From Sporosarcina sp. FSL K6-1522 (GTDB taxonomy: Bacteria; Bacillota; Bacilli; Bacillales_A; Planococcaceae), in assembly GCF_038622445.1 (NCBI RefSeq), contig NZ_CP152019.1, positions 1,772,501 through 1,836,500 of the forward strand: a DNA stretch of 64,000 nucleotides. The letters run 5' to 3'. Position 1 is the first letter of the stretch. The number at the start of each line of letters is the position of its first letter. Under the pieces are notes generated by a model. The model saw nothing but the letters and a program-made list of their open reading frames with translations. It ran no database searches and had not been told where the DNA came from. The position numbers and the translations under genes are program-made. Of this stretch, positions 55,302 to 64,000 are shown piece by piece.

Positions 55302-57696
55302 CCTTACCCTCCTTTCTTGCCAGTCGCAGACGAATCATACCGAGTACGCCGATTCCTGCGATCGATAGCACGGCAATTTCAAACAACGTATCAAATCCAC
55401 GATAGTCTACGAGAATAACGTTGACGATATTTCCGCCACCCGCTTCTGTTGCGACTGTATCTTTATAGTATTGTGAAATCGATGGAATAAGCTTTTGTGA
55501 ATGCGCAGACAACGCGACAAGTGCTACCGTAACCCCAACACCTACGGCAATGACTGCATTTCCAAGCTTGTTGCGTGTCGTTTCGCCATGATTTTTGAGA
55601 GATGGCAAGTGTTTAAACGCTAGCAAGAACAACGCCACGGAAACTGTTTCAATAACGAGCTGTGTCAGCGCCAAATCCGGTGCTTTGAAAATAACGAAGA
55701 ACAACGCAACCGAATAGCCAACGGCACCAAGTGCAATGATTGCTGCTAGTCTCGTCTTTGCAAGTAGAATCATGACGACGGCAATCACTAAAATAATCGC
55801 AGTCATAATACCATAAAGTGTCACAGGTGAAAAACTATCCATATCGACAACAAATGCTTCTTTTATGAACAATGTCGCCGTTGTAATCGCGACGATAAAG
55901 GCAAACATATACAGCAAATACGTGCGAATCAAGCCCGTCATATAGAAACGAGATAGGCGGTTCATGCCACTTTCACCGAACATCATTGTAGAGTCATACA
56001 AAGCATTCAACGACAAATACTGTGGTTGAATGTCGTACAGCTTCTGCCATTTATTCATCGTCAAGTATAGAACAGCTCCAACCCCAACAACGGCAATCGT
56101 CATCCATAATGCAGGAGAATCAAAGCCATGCCACGCAGCTACATGCACTGCCACCTCAGACGGATGATTGTACAGATCTGGCTGAACAGCCATCACAGCA
56201 GGTTTAACTAACCATTTGCCAATTAGGTTTGGAATGAAGAAAATCCCGACAACAAGTGTTGCCAACAGGACAGGAGAAATCAGCATGCCGACAGGTGCCT
56301 CGTGTGGCGTTTGTGGCAGCGGCTCACTTTTGCGTTGCCCTGCAAATGTTTTAAAGACAAAGTAGAAACTATAAACAAATGTGAATACGCTTGCAATCCA
56401 TGCCACAACCGGGAAGATGATGCCCCATGTCGCAAAGTTATACAGCTCGAAATGACGAATGGCTAACATGGACTGTAGGAACATTTCCTTACTGAGAAAA
56501 CCGTTAAATGGCGGCAGCCCTGCCATCGACATCGAACCGATAAATGCAACGGTAAAACTGACAGGCATAATGCTCATCAAGCCACCGAGTTTCCGGATGT
56601 CACGTGTACCTGTTTCATGATCGACAATTCCAGCAATCATGAACAAACTACCTTTGAAAGTCGCATGGTTAATTAAATGAAAAATCGCTGCGAACGCTGC
56701 AAATTTAAAAATCGCATCATCTGCATGGTAGGCAACTGCCCCAGCACCGAGCAAAGACATAATAAGTCCAAGCTGACTGACTGTGGAGAAAGCAAGGATG
56801 GCTTTCAAATCGGTTTGTTTGACGGCAAAGAATGAGCCCCAGAACAAAGTAAGTAGCCCAATCCCTGTCACAAGCCAAACCCATACTTCGGATACGGCGA
56901 AAATCGGCGTAAAACGTGCGACGAGATAGATACCCGCCTTGACCATTGTGGCAGAGTGAAGATAAGCACTAACTGGTGTAGGCGCTTCCATTGCATCCGG
57001 CAACCAAATGTAAAAAGGGAATTGGGCAGACTTTGTAAATGCACCGAGTAAAACCAAAATGAGTGCCAATGTGAAGAATTCATGTTCTACAAGTGTTGCT
57101 GAGTTGGCAATTAGTTCACGGATTGAATACGTGTCGCCCATAATCCCGAGTAGTACGAAGCCCCCGAGCATCATTAAGCCGCCAAATACCGTAATCATCA
57201 TCGATTTTAGTGCACCAAATCGGGAGCGATCTCGTGTATACCAATACCCGATGAGTAAAAAAGAAGAAATCGATGTTAATTCCCAAAATAGATAGAGAGA
57301 AATGACATTATCAGATTGTACAACGCCCAACATCGCACTCATGAAAATCAGGAGATAGACGTAGAAGTTATTCAGCTGCTCTCGATCTTTATCGAGGTAG
57401 AAAATGGAGTACAGTACAACGAGTGCACCGATTCCTGTAATGAGCAGTGAAAACAGGAGGCTAAGTCCGTCAATATAGGAGACGAACGAAATGCCGAGGG
57501 ATGGAATCCACTGTAGTTCGGATGTGGCGTATCCGCCATCCATTGTCGTTGAGATAAATCCTAAGTAAAACACGAACAGAGCGATTGGGACAACTAACAC
57601 AAACCATCCCGTATGTATGCCTTTCAACCGTTTAAAGAGCAACGGAACGAAAAGGGCAGCCACAATCGGTAGAAAAATCAATAGCACGAATTCCAA
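55288..57696 (-). CDS. mrpA: Na+/H+ antiporter subunit MrpA
   Basis: The first gene of the mrp operon: 802 residues from TTG 57696, which follows aaaggagg; the longer frame from 57729 reads an Arg/Lys-rich leader without a ribosome site. The N-terminal ~500 residues are homologous to NuoL (FWELTSISSFLLIGYW with the key Glu; STVSQLGLIMSLLG), and the C-terminal ~200 residues hold the MrpA-specific and MrpB-like domains (APDLALTQLVIETVSVALFL). The complex exports Na+ for H+ and supports alkali and salt tolerance. The operon order A-G is complete. Confidence 0.95.
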   Translation of the reverse strand: MEFVLLIFLPIVAALFVPLLFKRLKGIHTGWFVLVVPIALFVFYLGFISTTMDGGYATSELQWIPSLGISFVSYIDGLSLLFSLLITGIGALVVLYSIFYLDKDREQLNNFYVYLLIFMSAMLGVVQSDNVISLYLFWELTSISSFLLIGYWYTRDRSRFGALKSMMITVFGGLMMLGGFVLLGIMGDTYSIRELIANSATLVEHEFFTLALILVLLGAFTKSAQFPFYIWLPDAMEAPTPVSAYLHSATMVKAGIYLVARFTPIFAVSEVWVWLVTGIGLLTLFWGSFFAVKQTDLKAILAFSTVSQLGLIMSLLGAGAVAYHADDAIFKFAAFAAIFHLINHATFKGSLFMIAGIVDHETGTRDIRKLGGLMSIMPVSFTVAFIGSMSMAGLPPFNGFLSKEMFLQSMLAIRHFELYNFATWGIIFPVVAWIASVFTFVYSFYFVFKTFAGQRKSEPLPQTPHEAPVGMLISPVLLATLVVGIFFIPNLIGKWLVKPAVMAVQPDLYNHPSEVAVHVAAWHGFDSPALWMTIAVVGVGAVLYLTMNKWQKLYDIQPQYLSLNALYDSTMMFGESGMNRLSRFYMTGLIRTYLLYMFAFIVAITTATLFIKEAFVVDMDSFSPVTLYGIMTAIILVIAVVMILLAKTRLAAIIALGAVGYSVALFFVIFKAPDLALTQLVIETVSVALFLLAFKHLPSLKNHGETTRNKLGNAVIAVGVGVTVALVALSAHSQKLIPSISQYYKDTVATEAGGGNIVNVILVDYRGFDTLFEIAVLSIAGIGVLGMIRLRLARKEGKDENK

Positions 57697-57935
57697 GAAA
57701 ATCCTCCTTTTTAAACGCAAAAAACGCAAAAAAAGTCCATCAAAAAGGGCATAGATATCCCTTGGTGACAGACTCCTCCAAATGCGCTCGAATATTTGAT
57801 TGAAGTCACTATACCATAGCTCGCGGAAATTGTAAAATTGAAAAATGAGAGAAGGGTTTCAGACGTTGTTGCGCAGTTGGACGCTCTTCCTATAGTATAG
57901 AGACGGATGAAAAATTAAATGGTTGAGGTGTTACA

Positions 57936-58511
57936 TTGAAGAATCCATACATATACGGCTACTTACCATTCGTCACAATTGTGCTGTTCAGTTTAACGTT
58001 TGGTGTGTATACAGTAAGTACATCGGTAGAGTTGTTTAAGGAAATTGGTTTATATACGGGGATGCGTGAATTTTTAACAGATATGCAGCTGCGGATGTTT
58101 TTACTTGTCATTTATGCGTTGCTTTTTTTTATGGTTTTTTCTGCATTGAAGCTCATTGCGGAGACGATTCATGAAACGGCGATGCTGTTTTTTTCAAAGG
58201 ATGTACAAGGGGAGTCGTATAGTGAGGCAAAAGGCGGCAACGTTATTTACTTTTTCGGCGCATTGGTATCGGTAGTTGGGATTCAATCGATTCAAATTCT
58301 CGCTGCAATCTTTTTAATCACGACGCTTGTTTACTTCATCTACACCGTGTATAAGCTAAGTAAATTCATGACCCTTTTTAGCACGGTAGGGTTGATGTTT
58401 TTTGAAATTATGATTTGGAGTACGATTGTGTTTAGCGTTATTTATATTCTCTTAAAGCTTTATAATGGTGTGATTGCAAGCCTGCCTTTTATGGAAAATA
58501 AAACAGACTAG
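57936..58511 (+). CDS. yufK: YufK family membrane protein
   Basis: A 191-residue membrane protein with five hydrophobic helices (about 9-30, 50-70, 103-122, 122-142, 150-180). The TTG start follows gaggtg. It fits the YufK/DUF5366 family by length, the N-terminal MKNPYIYGYLPFV and its position divergent from mrpA. The function is unknown. A 12-bp-arm hairpin (gactagccgcg/acgtggctagtc) straddles its end and the end of the convergent PBP gene. Confidence 0.82.
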   Translation: MKNPYIYGYLPFVTIVLFSLTFGVYTVSTSVELFKEIGLYTGMREFLTDMQLRMFLLVIYALLFFMVFSALKLIAETIHETAMLFFSKDVQGESYSEAKGGNVIYFFGALVSVVGIQSIQILAAIFLITTLVYFIYTVYKLSKFMTLFSTVGLMFFEIMIWSTIVFSVIYILLKLYNGVIASLPFMENKTD

Positions 58512-58526
58512 CCGCGTGATACGTGG

Positions 58527-60383
58527 CTAGTCTTGAAGTAGTGTGGAGAATAGACGTAAATGCAGTTTTTGATTGCTTAAGTATTGAATAGACTTTGGTC
58601 GATCATGGCCAAGCCAGACCGCTGTTGTGTAGTTGTCATTCATTCCCCCGACCCATAGATCTTTGTAATGGTCTGTCGTGCCTGTTTTGGCTCCCATATA
58701 GCCCGTTGTATAGGAAATACCGCGCCCTGTGCCATTTAACACGACATCTTGCAGTAAGTCGCGAATGATGGACACGGTCGAAGGGGACCAAACATTGACA
58801 CGCTCTTTCGGCCATTCGTACAAAATATTGCCTGCTCGATCCTTTACGGCTCGAATCGCATGGGCAGGTATATACGTACCGTCTATGAAGCTTGTATAGG
58901 CTCCAGCAAGTTCAAGAGGTGTCATTCCTTTTGTAAAGCCGCCGAGCGCCGCAGGGTAGTTATAATCCTTTTGCGTGACAGACTTAAATCCGAAAGGCTC
59001 GATATAACTGAAAGCTTCCTCAATGCCAATGCTCCGCAACAGGCGAACAGCTGCTGTATTATGGCTGTGACGGAAAGCATCCTTCACGGTGACGGTCCCA
59101 TAGACGAAGCCACCAACGTTTGTAGGACAATAGGAACCGATGCAAATGTTGCCCGCGTTTACAGGTGTTTTACTTGTATAGGCACTACTTTCAAAGAGTG
59201 GTGCATAGACAAGCAGGGGTTTGATGGCAGAACCAGGTTGCCGAATGGCTTGATAGGCTCGATTGAAATCGGCTTTTTGATAATCTTTCCCTGCGAATAA
59301 GCTAACGATTTCTCGGGTTTGATTGTCAATAACAGCGGCTCCCGCTTGTAGCCCTTGTGGTTTTAACAGAGCGGAAACGGCTCGCTCATCGTGTTGCTGC
59401 TTTTGAGGATTAAGTGCTGTTTCAATGACGGGGCCTGTCGCTAATACTTCTGCTGTCCGTGCTTTTAGTTGCAATTGCAATTCCATCTTCTCGGCGTCGC
59501 TTTTTGCTTGTGCCATTTTTTCGGTGAAGCCTTCGGAATAGGCAATCAGTTCCTCCAGCTCGGAAAGGACATATGTACTGTAGGCAGGCGCATTGCGTTC
59601 CTTCTTTTTAATGTTCAAGTGGATAGCCGTATTTTTATGTACGTCTAGTTCTTCAGCTGTGAGAACCCCATTCTTAGCAAGAATCGTTAACAAGCGTTCT
59701 TGACGTGCTTTTGTCTTTTCGAAACGCTGTAATGGATCGTATAAAGAAGGATTGTTCGGAATCGCGGCAATGAAAGCCAATTCCGCCTCATTTAATTCCC
59801 CTAAAGGACGGTTGAAGTAGTAGGTCGCCGCGGCACCGATGCCGTACACTTGGTTTCCGAAATACATTTCGTTTAAATACATTTCAAGAATTTCTTCTTT
59901 TGTAGATTGCTTCTCTAATTCCGCTGCATAAAAGAGTTCTGTTACTTTCCGTTCATACGTTTTGTCTGTCGATAAAAACCGCATGCGCACAACTTGTTGC
60001 GTAATGGTAGAAGCACCTTGCCCTAAACTGTCACTCGCTGTGTTGGCTGCGAAAGCGCGGGCGATGGCTGCCACGTCATATCCCCGATGTTCAAAAAATC
60101 CGGCGTCTTCACTTTCTAGAAAAAGCTGGCGTACAAAAATAGGAATCTCCACAAGCGGTAAGGGCTCGCGCCATTCCACGTATTCTTCAGAGAAAATAAG
60201 GCCATTGCGATCTTTCATCGCAACGGGTACTGTGATGGTTGGAGCTGACAGTTCAATGGAGTTGTTCATTTGCTCATTAAAAGCGCCTGCTGTATGCCAT
60301 TCCGTCACAATTGCATTGGGCATAAAGACGAGGAAAGGTATCGTTAATAAAATAATGATAAAGCCGATGAATGCCTTCAACAT
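58527..60383 (-). CDS. pbpD: class A penicillin-binding protein (PbpD-like)
   Basis: A 618-residue bifunctional peptidoglycan synthase with an N-terminal membrane anchor (1-20). The glycosyltransferase domain (about 60-240) has catalytic Glu90 in ESEDAGFFEHRGYD and QGASTITQQ. The transpeptidase domain (about 345-600) has Ser385-Ile-Lys388 in GSAIKPL, Ser440-His-Asn442 and Lys566-Thr-Gly in AKTGTT. The length and the short tail match B. subtilis PbpD (PBP4). It works outside the membrane in cell-wall synthesis. It is monocistronic with cggagg before the start. Confidence 0.92.
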   Translation of the reverse strand: MLKAFIGFIIILLTIPFLVFMPNAIVTEWHTAGAFNEQMNNSIELSAPTITVPVAMKDRNGLIFSEEYVEWREPLPLVEIPIFVRQLFLESEDAGFFEHRGYDVAAIARAFAANTASDSLGQGASTITQQVVRMRFLSTDKTYERKVTELFYAAELEKQSTKEEILEMYLNEMYFGNQVYGIGAAATYYFNRPLGELNEAELAFIAAIPNNPSLYDPLQRFEKTKARQERLLTILAKNGVLTAEELDVHKNTAIHLNIKKKERNAPAYSTYVLSELEELIAYSEGFTEKMAQAKSDAEKMELQLQLKARTAEVLATGPVIETALNPQKQQHDERAVSALLKPQGLQAGAAVIDNQTREIVSLFAGKDYQKADFNRAYQAIRQPGSAIKPLLVYAPLFESSAYTSKTPVNAGNICIGSYCPTNVGGFVYGTVTVKDAFRHSHNTAAVRLLRSIGIEEAFSYIEPFGFKSVTQKDYNYPAALGGFTKGMTPLELAGAYTSFIDGTYIPAHAIRAVKDRAGNILYEWPKERVNVWSPSTVSIIRDLLQDVVLNGTGRGISYTTGYMGAKTGTTDHYKDLWVGGMNDNYTTAVWLGHDRPKSIQYLSNQKLHLRLFSTLLQD

Positions 60384-60469
60384 CGGACCTCCGTTCGAAA
60401 ATATGTACTATACAAAAGAATAGCATATTCCCATCAGGGGAGCGTGCTATTTTTTTGTAGCAGTTCAAA

Positions 60470-60565
60470 GAGTTGTCCGCGTAAGTTACGGAACTGTCCG
60501 TGAAGCAGTCGCAACTGTGAGTGAAAATTGTAAGACTGTCCGCGCAACCGAAAATGGTCCATGCG
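60470..60565. repeat. degenerate 21-nt periodic tract
   Basis: Four to five imperfect units of about 21 nt recur: gttgtccgcgtaagttacgg+a, actgtccgtgaagcagtcgc+a, actgtgagtgaaaattgtaa+g, actgtccgcgcaaccgaaaa+t. Read on the minus strand these give heptads containing LRGQ, comparable in phase and Leu-Arg-Gly/Ala content to the array at 8737-9177. Confidence 0.65.
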
Positions 60566-60612
60566 AAAAACCACTTCATCCACCGAACTCCGGCTTTTGA
60601 AGTGGTTTTTAG
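60566..60612 (-). terminator. terminator of the minus-strand MFS gene
   Basis: Arms aaaaaccacttca and tgaagtggttttt flank a ~20-nt loop. On the minus strand it is followed by more T. It can act in both directions. Confidence 0.82.
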
Positions 60613-60613
60613 T

Positions 60614-61846
60614 TCAAGTATGTGCTCGCTGTTGTTGCGTAGCAAGGAAATCCTCAAAGTCTTGCGAAGGCTTTCTTTTCGCATAATACAAGAAAGAAAA
60701 TCCGACTAAGAACAGCACACCCGTTACGATAAAGACCGACGAAATACCGATAAACCCACTGACAATACCACCGAACATCGGGCCAATAATATTTCCGAGG
60801 AAACGGAAGCTCGTATTGTAACCCATGACTTCACCTTGAATATCGATCGGTGCTTCCCGTCTAACGAGTGCGGTCGTAATTGGAATCATCCCGCCGAGCG
60901 CAATCCCGAACAGCAATCTAAAAATCATCAGTTGCCATAGCTCGGTCACATAGGCTTGCGGAATAATAAAGATGAACGATAATACCAATAAAATGGCTAA
61001 CACTTTTTCATACCCGATGTCATCCCCAAGCTTGCCCCAGCGACGAGCAAACAATAGATTGCCCAAACCCGCGGCGCTAAATGTAATCCCGGCGAGAAAT
61101 GCGACGTCTTTGGCATCGGTTAACTCCGCAACATAAAGTGATAACAATGGCTGAATGCTAAAATTCCCAATTTGAATCAGTGCCGTGACAATCATGATAT
61201 TCAGCATGAGGCGATGATGCAATAGCCCACTTAAAATCGTTTTTCGTGAATAAAGATTGGCTCTTGCACTTTTGATGCGCTGTTGTTCTTTAATCCCAAA
61301 TAAGACGATAATCGCTGCAAGTGTGACAGAAATAGATGTGATGATGAAGGTGTATTGGAATCCGAAGGCATCTGCTAACAAGCCGCCTAAAGCAGGGCCA
61401 AACAGCGTGCCTGTTACGCTGCCCATTTGTAAAGTGCCGAGCATTTTGCCGGCTTCTTCCTTAGCAGTTTGTGAGGAAACGAAGGCGAGAGAGGTTGGGA
61501 TAAACCCTGTAACGACCCCATTCAGTAGACGTAGTAAGAAAAAGGCTTCTACGGAATTAACAAAGCCCATTAAAAAGACGGATATTGCAATCCCAAAGCC
61601 GTTGATAAGGAGAATGGGCTTAAACCCGTATTTATCGGCAACGCGTCCCCAAATGGGTGACATAATGAGTGCTGTCACAAAGGTAGCACCAAAAATAAGC
61701 CCAGACCATTTCTGGACATAAGCGTCGGAATAGTCCCCGAATGTTTCAATATAAAGAGAAAGGAAAGGCATGATCATCGTCATCGTTCCTGCGACGAGAA
61801 AATTGGAAATTAAAATGATGATAAAGTTTCGTTTACGCACGTCCAT
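60614..61846 (-). CDS. MFS efflux transporter
   Basis: A 410-residue major facilitator protein with 12 helices. Motif A is GRVADKYGFKPILLINGFG (about 65-83), and the repeated Gly-rich antiporter motif is GTLFGPALGGLLADAFG (about 145-161). The length and motif C point to a 12-helix drug:H+ antiporter (DHA1-type), such as tetracycline or multidrug exporters; the substrate is unknown. It is monocistronic. The C-terminal Lys/Arg-rich tail is cytoplasmic. Confidence 0.87.
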   Translation of the reverse strand: MDVRKRNFIIILISNFLVAGTMTMIMPFLSLYIETFGDYSDAYVQKWSGLIFGATFVTALIMSPIWGRVADKYGFKPILLINGFGIAISVFLMGFVNSVEAFFLLRLLNGVVTGFIPTSLAFVSSQTAKEEAGKMLGTLQMGSVTGTLFGPALGGLLADAFGFQYTFIITSISVTLAAIIVLFGIKEQQRIKSARANLYSRKTILSGLLHHRLMLNIMIVTALIQIGNFSIQPLLSLYVAELTDAKDVAFLAGITFSAAGLGNLLFARRWGKLGDDIGYEKVLAILLVLSFIFIIPQAYVTELWQLMIFRLLFGIALGGMIPITTALVRREAPIDIQGEVMGYNTSFRFLGNIIGPMFGGIVSGFIGISSVFIVTGVLFLVGFSFLYYAKRKPSQDFEDFLATQQQRAHT

Positions 61847-61975
61847 ATAATAACCTACTTTCTGTATCGTGCTCCTCCTTACAGTATAAAACAGTTCGGG
61901 ACACGAAGAAAGTATCGTGCCTTAATCATCGAAATTGCGATTGCAATATGGTAAACTAATTCAGGGTGAATAGTA

Positions 61976-62770
61976 ATGAAAAAAATCTATTTCTCTTTGC
62001 TCATGCTCATTATTCTCGTGCTTGTCGCCGCATGCGGTACAGGGACGACCAAGGATAATGAACAAGAGAAGGAAAAACAACCTCCAGCTGAAGAAACGAA
62101 CGCGCCGGAGTCAGAACAATCTGCTGATGAATCATCGGCTGCAGAAGAAAATAATGTAAACGACCAAGAGGAGGCAACAACCATGTATCCACAGTTATCG
62201 AAAGAAGTAGCAGCAAACGAAGCACTTGTAGTAATGAACACAACACTAGGCTCGATTAAAATTAAGCTTTTCCCTGAACAAGCACCAAAAACAGTTGAAA
62301 ACTTTTTAACACATGCGGAAAATGGCTATTACGATGGCATCATCTTCCACCGCGTTATTGAAGACTTCATGATCCAAGGTGGCGACCCAACAGGTACAGG
62401 AATGGGTGGAGAAAGCATTTACGGTGCTACATTTGAAGATGAGTTCACAATGGACCTATTCAACCTAAATGGTGCATTATCAATGGCAAACGCTGGTCCT
62501 GGAACGAACGGTAGCCAGTTCTTCATCGTTCAAGCGTCACAAGCTCCTGGATCTGCGAAACAAATGGAACAAGGCGGATGGCCGGCAGAAATCGCGAAAG
62601 CTTACGAAGAAATGGGCGGCACACCACACCTTGACCAAAAGCATACGGTATTTGGACAAGTCATTGAAGGTATGGACGTTGTCAACAAAATTGCAGCAGT
62701 GAAAAAAGGTCGTCAAGACAAACCAGTTGAAGACGTTAAGATCGAATCAATCGAAATTCTTCAAAAGTAA
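61976..62770 (+). CDS. lipoprotein peptidyl-prolyl cis-trans isomerase (cyclophilin type)
   Basis: A 264-residue protein. The signal peptide ends in LVAAC with lipidated Cys20; residues 21-65 form an acidic Glu/Ser/Asn-rich linker; the cyclophilin domain covers about 78-262. Catalytic segments [20 protein letters not shown] and NGSQFFI are intact. It should therefore be anchored outside the cytoplasmic membrane and assist folding of exported proteins, unlike the cytoplasmic PpiB of B. subtilis. Gram-positive extracytoplasmic foldases more often are parvulins (PrsA), so this form is notable. A small membrane protein gene follows 40 bp later. Confidence 0.9.
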   Translation: MKKIYFSLLMLIILVLVAACGTGTTKDNEQEKEKQPPAEETNAPESEQSADESSAAEENNVNDQEEATTMYPQLSKEVAANEALVVMNTTLGSIKIKLFPEQAPKTVENFLTHAENGYYDGIIFHRVIEDFMIQGGDPTGTGMGGESIYGATFEDEFTMDLFNLNGALSMANAGPGTNGSQFFIVQASQAPGSAKQMEQGGWPAEIAKAYEEMGGTPHLDQKHTVFGQVIEGMDVVNKIAAVKKGRQDKPVEDVKIESIEILQK

Positions 62771-62810
62771 TCTTGCCCTGCGAAATTTAAATGTAAGGAA
62801 GTGTACGTAA

Positions 62811-63029
62811 ATGAACGCTTTATTAATGCCGTTCCTTTACTTCCCAGAAGATAAATCCGAGTATATTCCAGCAGCATTTTCGATGCTTTTTTTCGGAATC
62901 TTATTAGTGTTAGCTTATAGATGGATTCTTCGTACTTCGAAGAAGCAGGAGCTAGCAACGAAAGAACTTGAAGAACGTATTCTCCGCGAACGCCGCGAGG
63001 CAAAAGAAAAACAGCATCCTCAACAATGA
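62811..63029 (+). CDS. small membrane protein with charged tail
   Basis: A 72-residue protein with one hydrophobic helix at about 20-41 and a strongly charged coiled-coil-like C terminus (TKELEERILRERREAKEKQ). A taaggaagtg site precedes the ATG. It is probably co-transcribed with the cyclophilin gene and ended by the terminator at 63008. I do not recognise a family. Confidence 0.72.
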   Translation: MNALLMPFLYFPEDKSEYIPAAFSMLFFGILLVLAYRWILRTSKKQELATKELEERILRERREAKEKQHPQQ

Positions 63030-63042
63030 GGTGCTGTTTTTC
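63008..63042 (+). terminator. intrinsic terminator overlapping the end of the small membrane protein gene
   Basis: Arms aacagcatcctc and gaggtgctgtt with one bulge are followed by a T run. The left arm lies inside the coding region. Confidence 0.85.
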
Positions 63043-63052
63043 TTTTGGTGCC

Positions 63053-63111
63053 ACTAACAACGCTCGGCGCTTGTAAGATACCTTCGCACAATCATAAATT
63101 CAATCTATATA
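63053..63111. repeat. MITE-like repeat, partial inverted copy
   Basis: Its reverse complement begins tatatagattgaatttatga and ends gcgccgagcgttgttag, matching the left end and the core of the element at 42867-43035. The right terminal repeat is missing. Confidence 0.68.
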
Positions 63112-63112
63112 A

Positions 63113-64000
63113 TCAGTCGTTCATCGCCATAATGAAGCGCTTTACACCTTCTTCGACGAGTGCGCGTGGTGTTGCGACGTTCATGCGTAAGAAGCCACGT
63201 CCTGCTTCACCGTATTTGGACCCCGGTTCAAGTGCAAGTTTCCCTGTTGTTAACAGCTTGTCCATCATTGCTTCCTCGGTTAACCCTGTACCACGATAGT
63301 CAATCCATAACAGGTATGTAGCATGTGGCTTCGCAATTTTTAAGCCAGGAACAGCTGTTGTCAGTTCGTGAATCACGTAGTCCATGTTACAAGAAACAGT
63401 CTCTAGTAATTCTGCGAGCCAAGGGCCACCTTCACGGTAAGCAGCCGTTAGCGCCGCCGCAGCGAATGGGCTCAAATCCATTTGTCCGTGTGCCATAGCA
63501 TGTAATGATAGTTGTTCGCGTACGCCAGGATCAGTCGCAATCATGACCGAAGCTTGGACACCTGCAATGTTAAAGGTCTTTGTTGGCGCTACACATGTAA
63601 TAATGCGTTTTGCTTCTTCGCCAGCAAGCGTCACAAGTGGAATATGTGTATGACCTGGGAAAACAAGATCTGCATGAATTTCGTCAGACAAAATAAGCAC
63701 ATCATACTTTGCGCAAAGTCTAATTATTTCTTTTAGTTCGTCTTCTTTCCAGACAATTCCTCCAGGGTTATGTGGATTACATAGGATGAATAGTTTTACA
63801 TTTTGTTGTAGACGTTTTTCGAATGCCTCAAAGTCGATGGAGTATGCCCCATTTTCTTCATGCATAGCGCAATCAACAATCGTTCGCTGTTGGCGACCCG
63901 GAATTTGGAAAAATGGTGGATAGACAGGAGATGTAATGAGAATGCCATCTCCTGGTGTTGTAAATGTTTCAACGACGGAGGCAATTGCCGGTACAACGCC
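63113..64000 (-). CDS. patB: PatB/MalY-type PLP-dependent C-S lyase, partial
   Basis: The frame is open through the window's right edge, so the N-terminal part is missing; about 295 residues are present. They show the fold-type I aminotransferase core: GDGILITSPVYPPFF, LCNPHNPGGIVWKEDEL, ILSDEIHADLVFPGHTH and the PLP lysine in VAPTKTFNIAGVQAS. The family includes cystathionine beta-lyases and aminotransferases acting on sulfur amino acids; PatB in B. subtilis is a C-S lyase. It could feed methionine metabolism together with the metNPQ importer, but the two are 55 kb apart. The exact activity is not fixed by sequence. Confidence 0.88.
   Translation of the reverse strand, partial: GVVPAIASVVETFTTPGDGILITSPVYPPFFQIPGRQQRTIVDCAMHEENGAYSIDFEAFEKRLQQNVKLFILCNPHNPGGIVWKEDELKEIIRLCAKYDVLILSDEIHADLVFPGHTHIPLVTLAGEEAKRIITCVAPTKTFNIAGVQASVMIATDPGVREQLSLHAMAHGQMDLSPFAAAALTAAYREGGPWLAELLETVSCNMDYVIHELTTAVPGLKIAKPHATYLLWIDYRGTGLTEEAMMDKLLTTGKLALEPGSKYGEAGRGFLRMNVATPRALVEEGVKRFIMAMND

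Overview
The window is 64 kb of a low-to-moderate GC Firmicute chromosome. Gene order and protein content point to an endospore-forming Bacillales bacterium, most likely Planococcaceae (Sporosarcina/Lysinibacillus-like); the genus is inference. The main support is long collinearity with the Bacillus subtilis yus-yur-yun-yut-yui-yuf region: fadNAE, yusI, gcvH, yusF, yusE, metNPQ, sufCDSUB, yunF-E-D-B, lipA, yutD-E-F, yutJ, yutI, an IscA-type gene, yuiB, pepA and the seven-gene mrp operon. A YunB homologue points to sporulation.

Layout. 1-4055: end of fadN, then fadA and fadE (fatty-acid beta-oxidation). 4171-5716: Spx/ArsC-like protein, glycine-cleavage H protein, Toprim protein, thioredoxin-like protein. 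5713-8660: promoter, SAM-I (S-box) riboswitch and the metNPQ methionine ABC importer. 8661-13000: a 21/42-bp tandem array, a dicarboxylate/amino-acid symporter and a 684-residue protein with a C-terminal XRE helix-turn-helix. 13000-14013: about 1 kb without a convincing gene. 14014-24084: a nine-gene acyl-CoA catabolic cluster (ADP-forming acyl-CoA ligase, two hot-dog hydratase subunits, a thiolase-fold protein without the nucleophilic Cys, its DUF35 Zn-ribbon partner, two dissimilar acyl-CoA dehydrogenases, aldehyde dehydrogenase, MFS transporter). 24328-29506: SUF iron-sulfur operon. 29737-38313: a small hypothetical gene, an Rpn-family pseudogene with two in-frame stops, the yunF-E-D-B block framed by two inverted copies of a ~365-bp repeat, and an NhaC-type antiporter. 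38670-45007: lipoyl synthase and small conserved Bacillales genes including Fe-S carriers. 45411-51886: small genes, NDH-2, Nudix, YuiB, YuiD, leucyl aminopeptidase and a Gly/Tyr-rich peptide. 51935-57696: the mrp Na+/H+ antiporter operon on the minus strand. 57936-64000: YufK, a class A PBP, an MFS exporter, a lipoprotein cyclophilin, a small membrane protein and part of a PatB/MalY C-S lyase.

How the genes fit together. The 14-24 kb cluster is the most unusual part. It has the parts list of steroid-side-chain-type aldolytic beta-oxidation: heteromeric acyl-CoA dehydrogenase, heteromeric MaoC hydratase, Ltp2-like aldolase with DUF35. An aldehyde dehydrogenase and an acid:CoA ligase could return the cleavage product to the CoA pool. 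No 3-hydroxyacyl-CoA dehydrogenase is present in the cluster, as expected if C-C cleavage is retro-aldol rather than thiolytic. It sits between metQ and sufC, which are near neighbours in B. subtilis, so it looks like an insertion into a conserved backbone. The rest is housekeeping: methionine uptake under SAM control, Fe-S and lipoate cofactor supply, NADH oxidation and Na+/pH homeostasis.

At least four dispersed repeat families occupy intergenic space, often starting right after a stop codon: a ~365-bp multi-hairpin element, a MITE-like element with near-TATATAAATTGAAC ends, an 'aagcgcaagcgcct' element, and 21-nt periodic tracts. No tRNA, rRNA, CRISPR array or intact transposase was seen.
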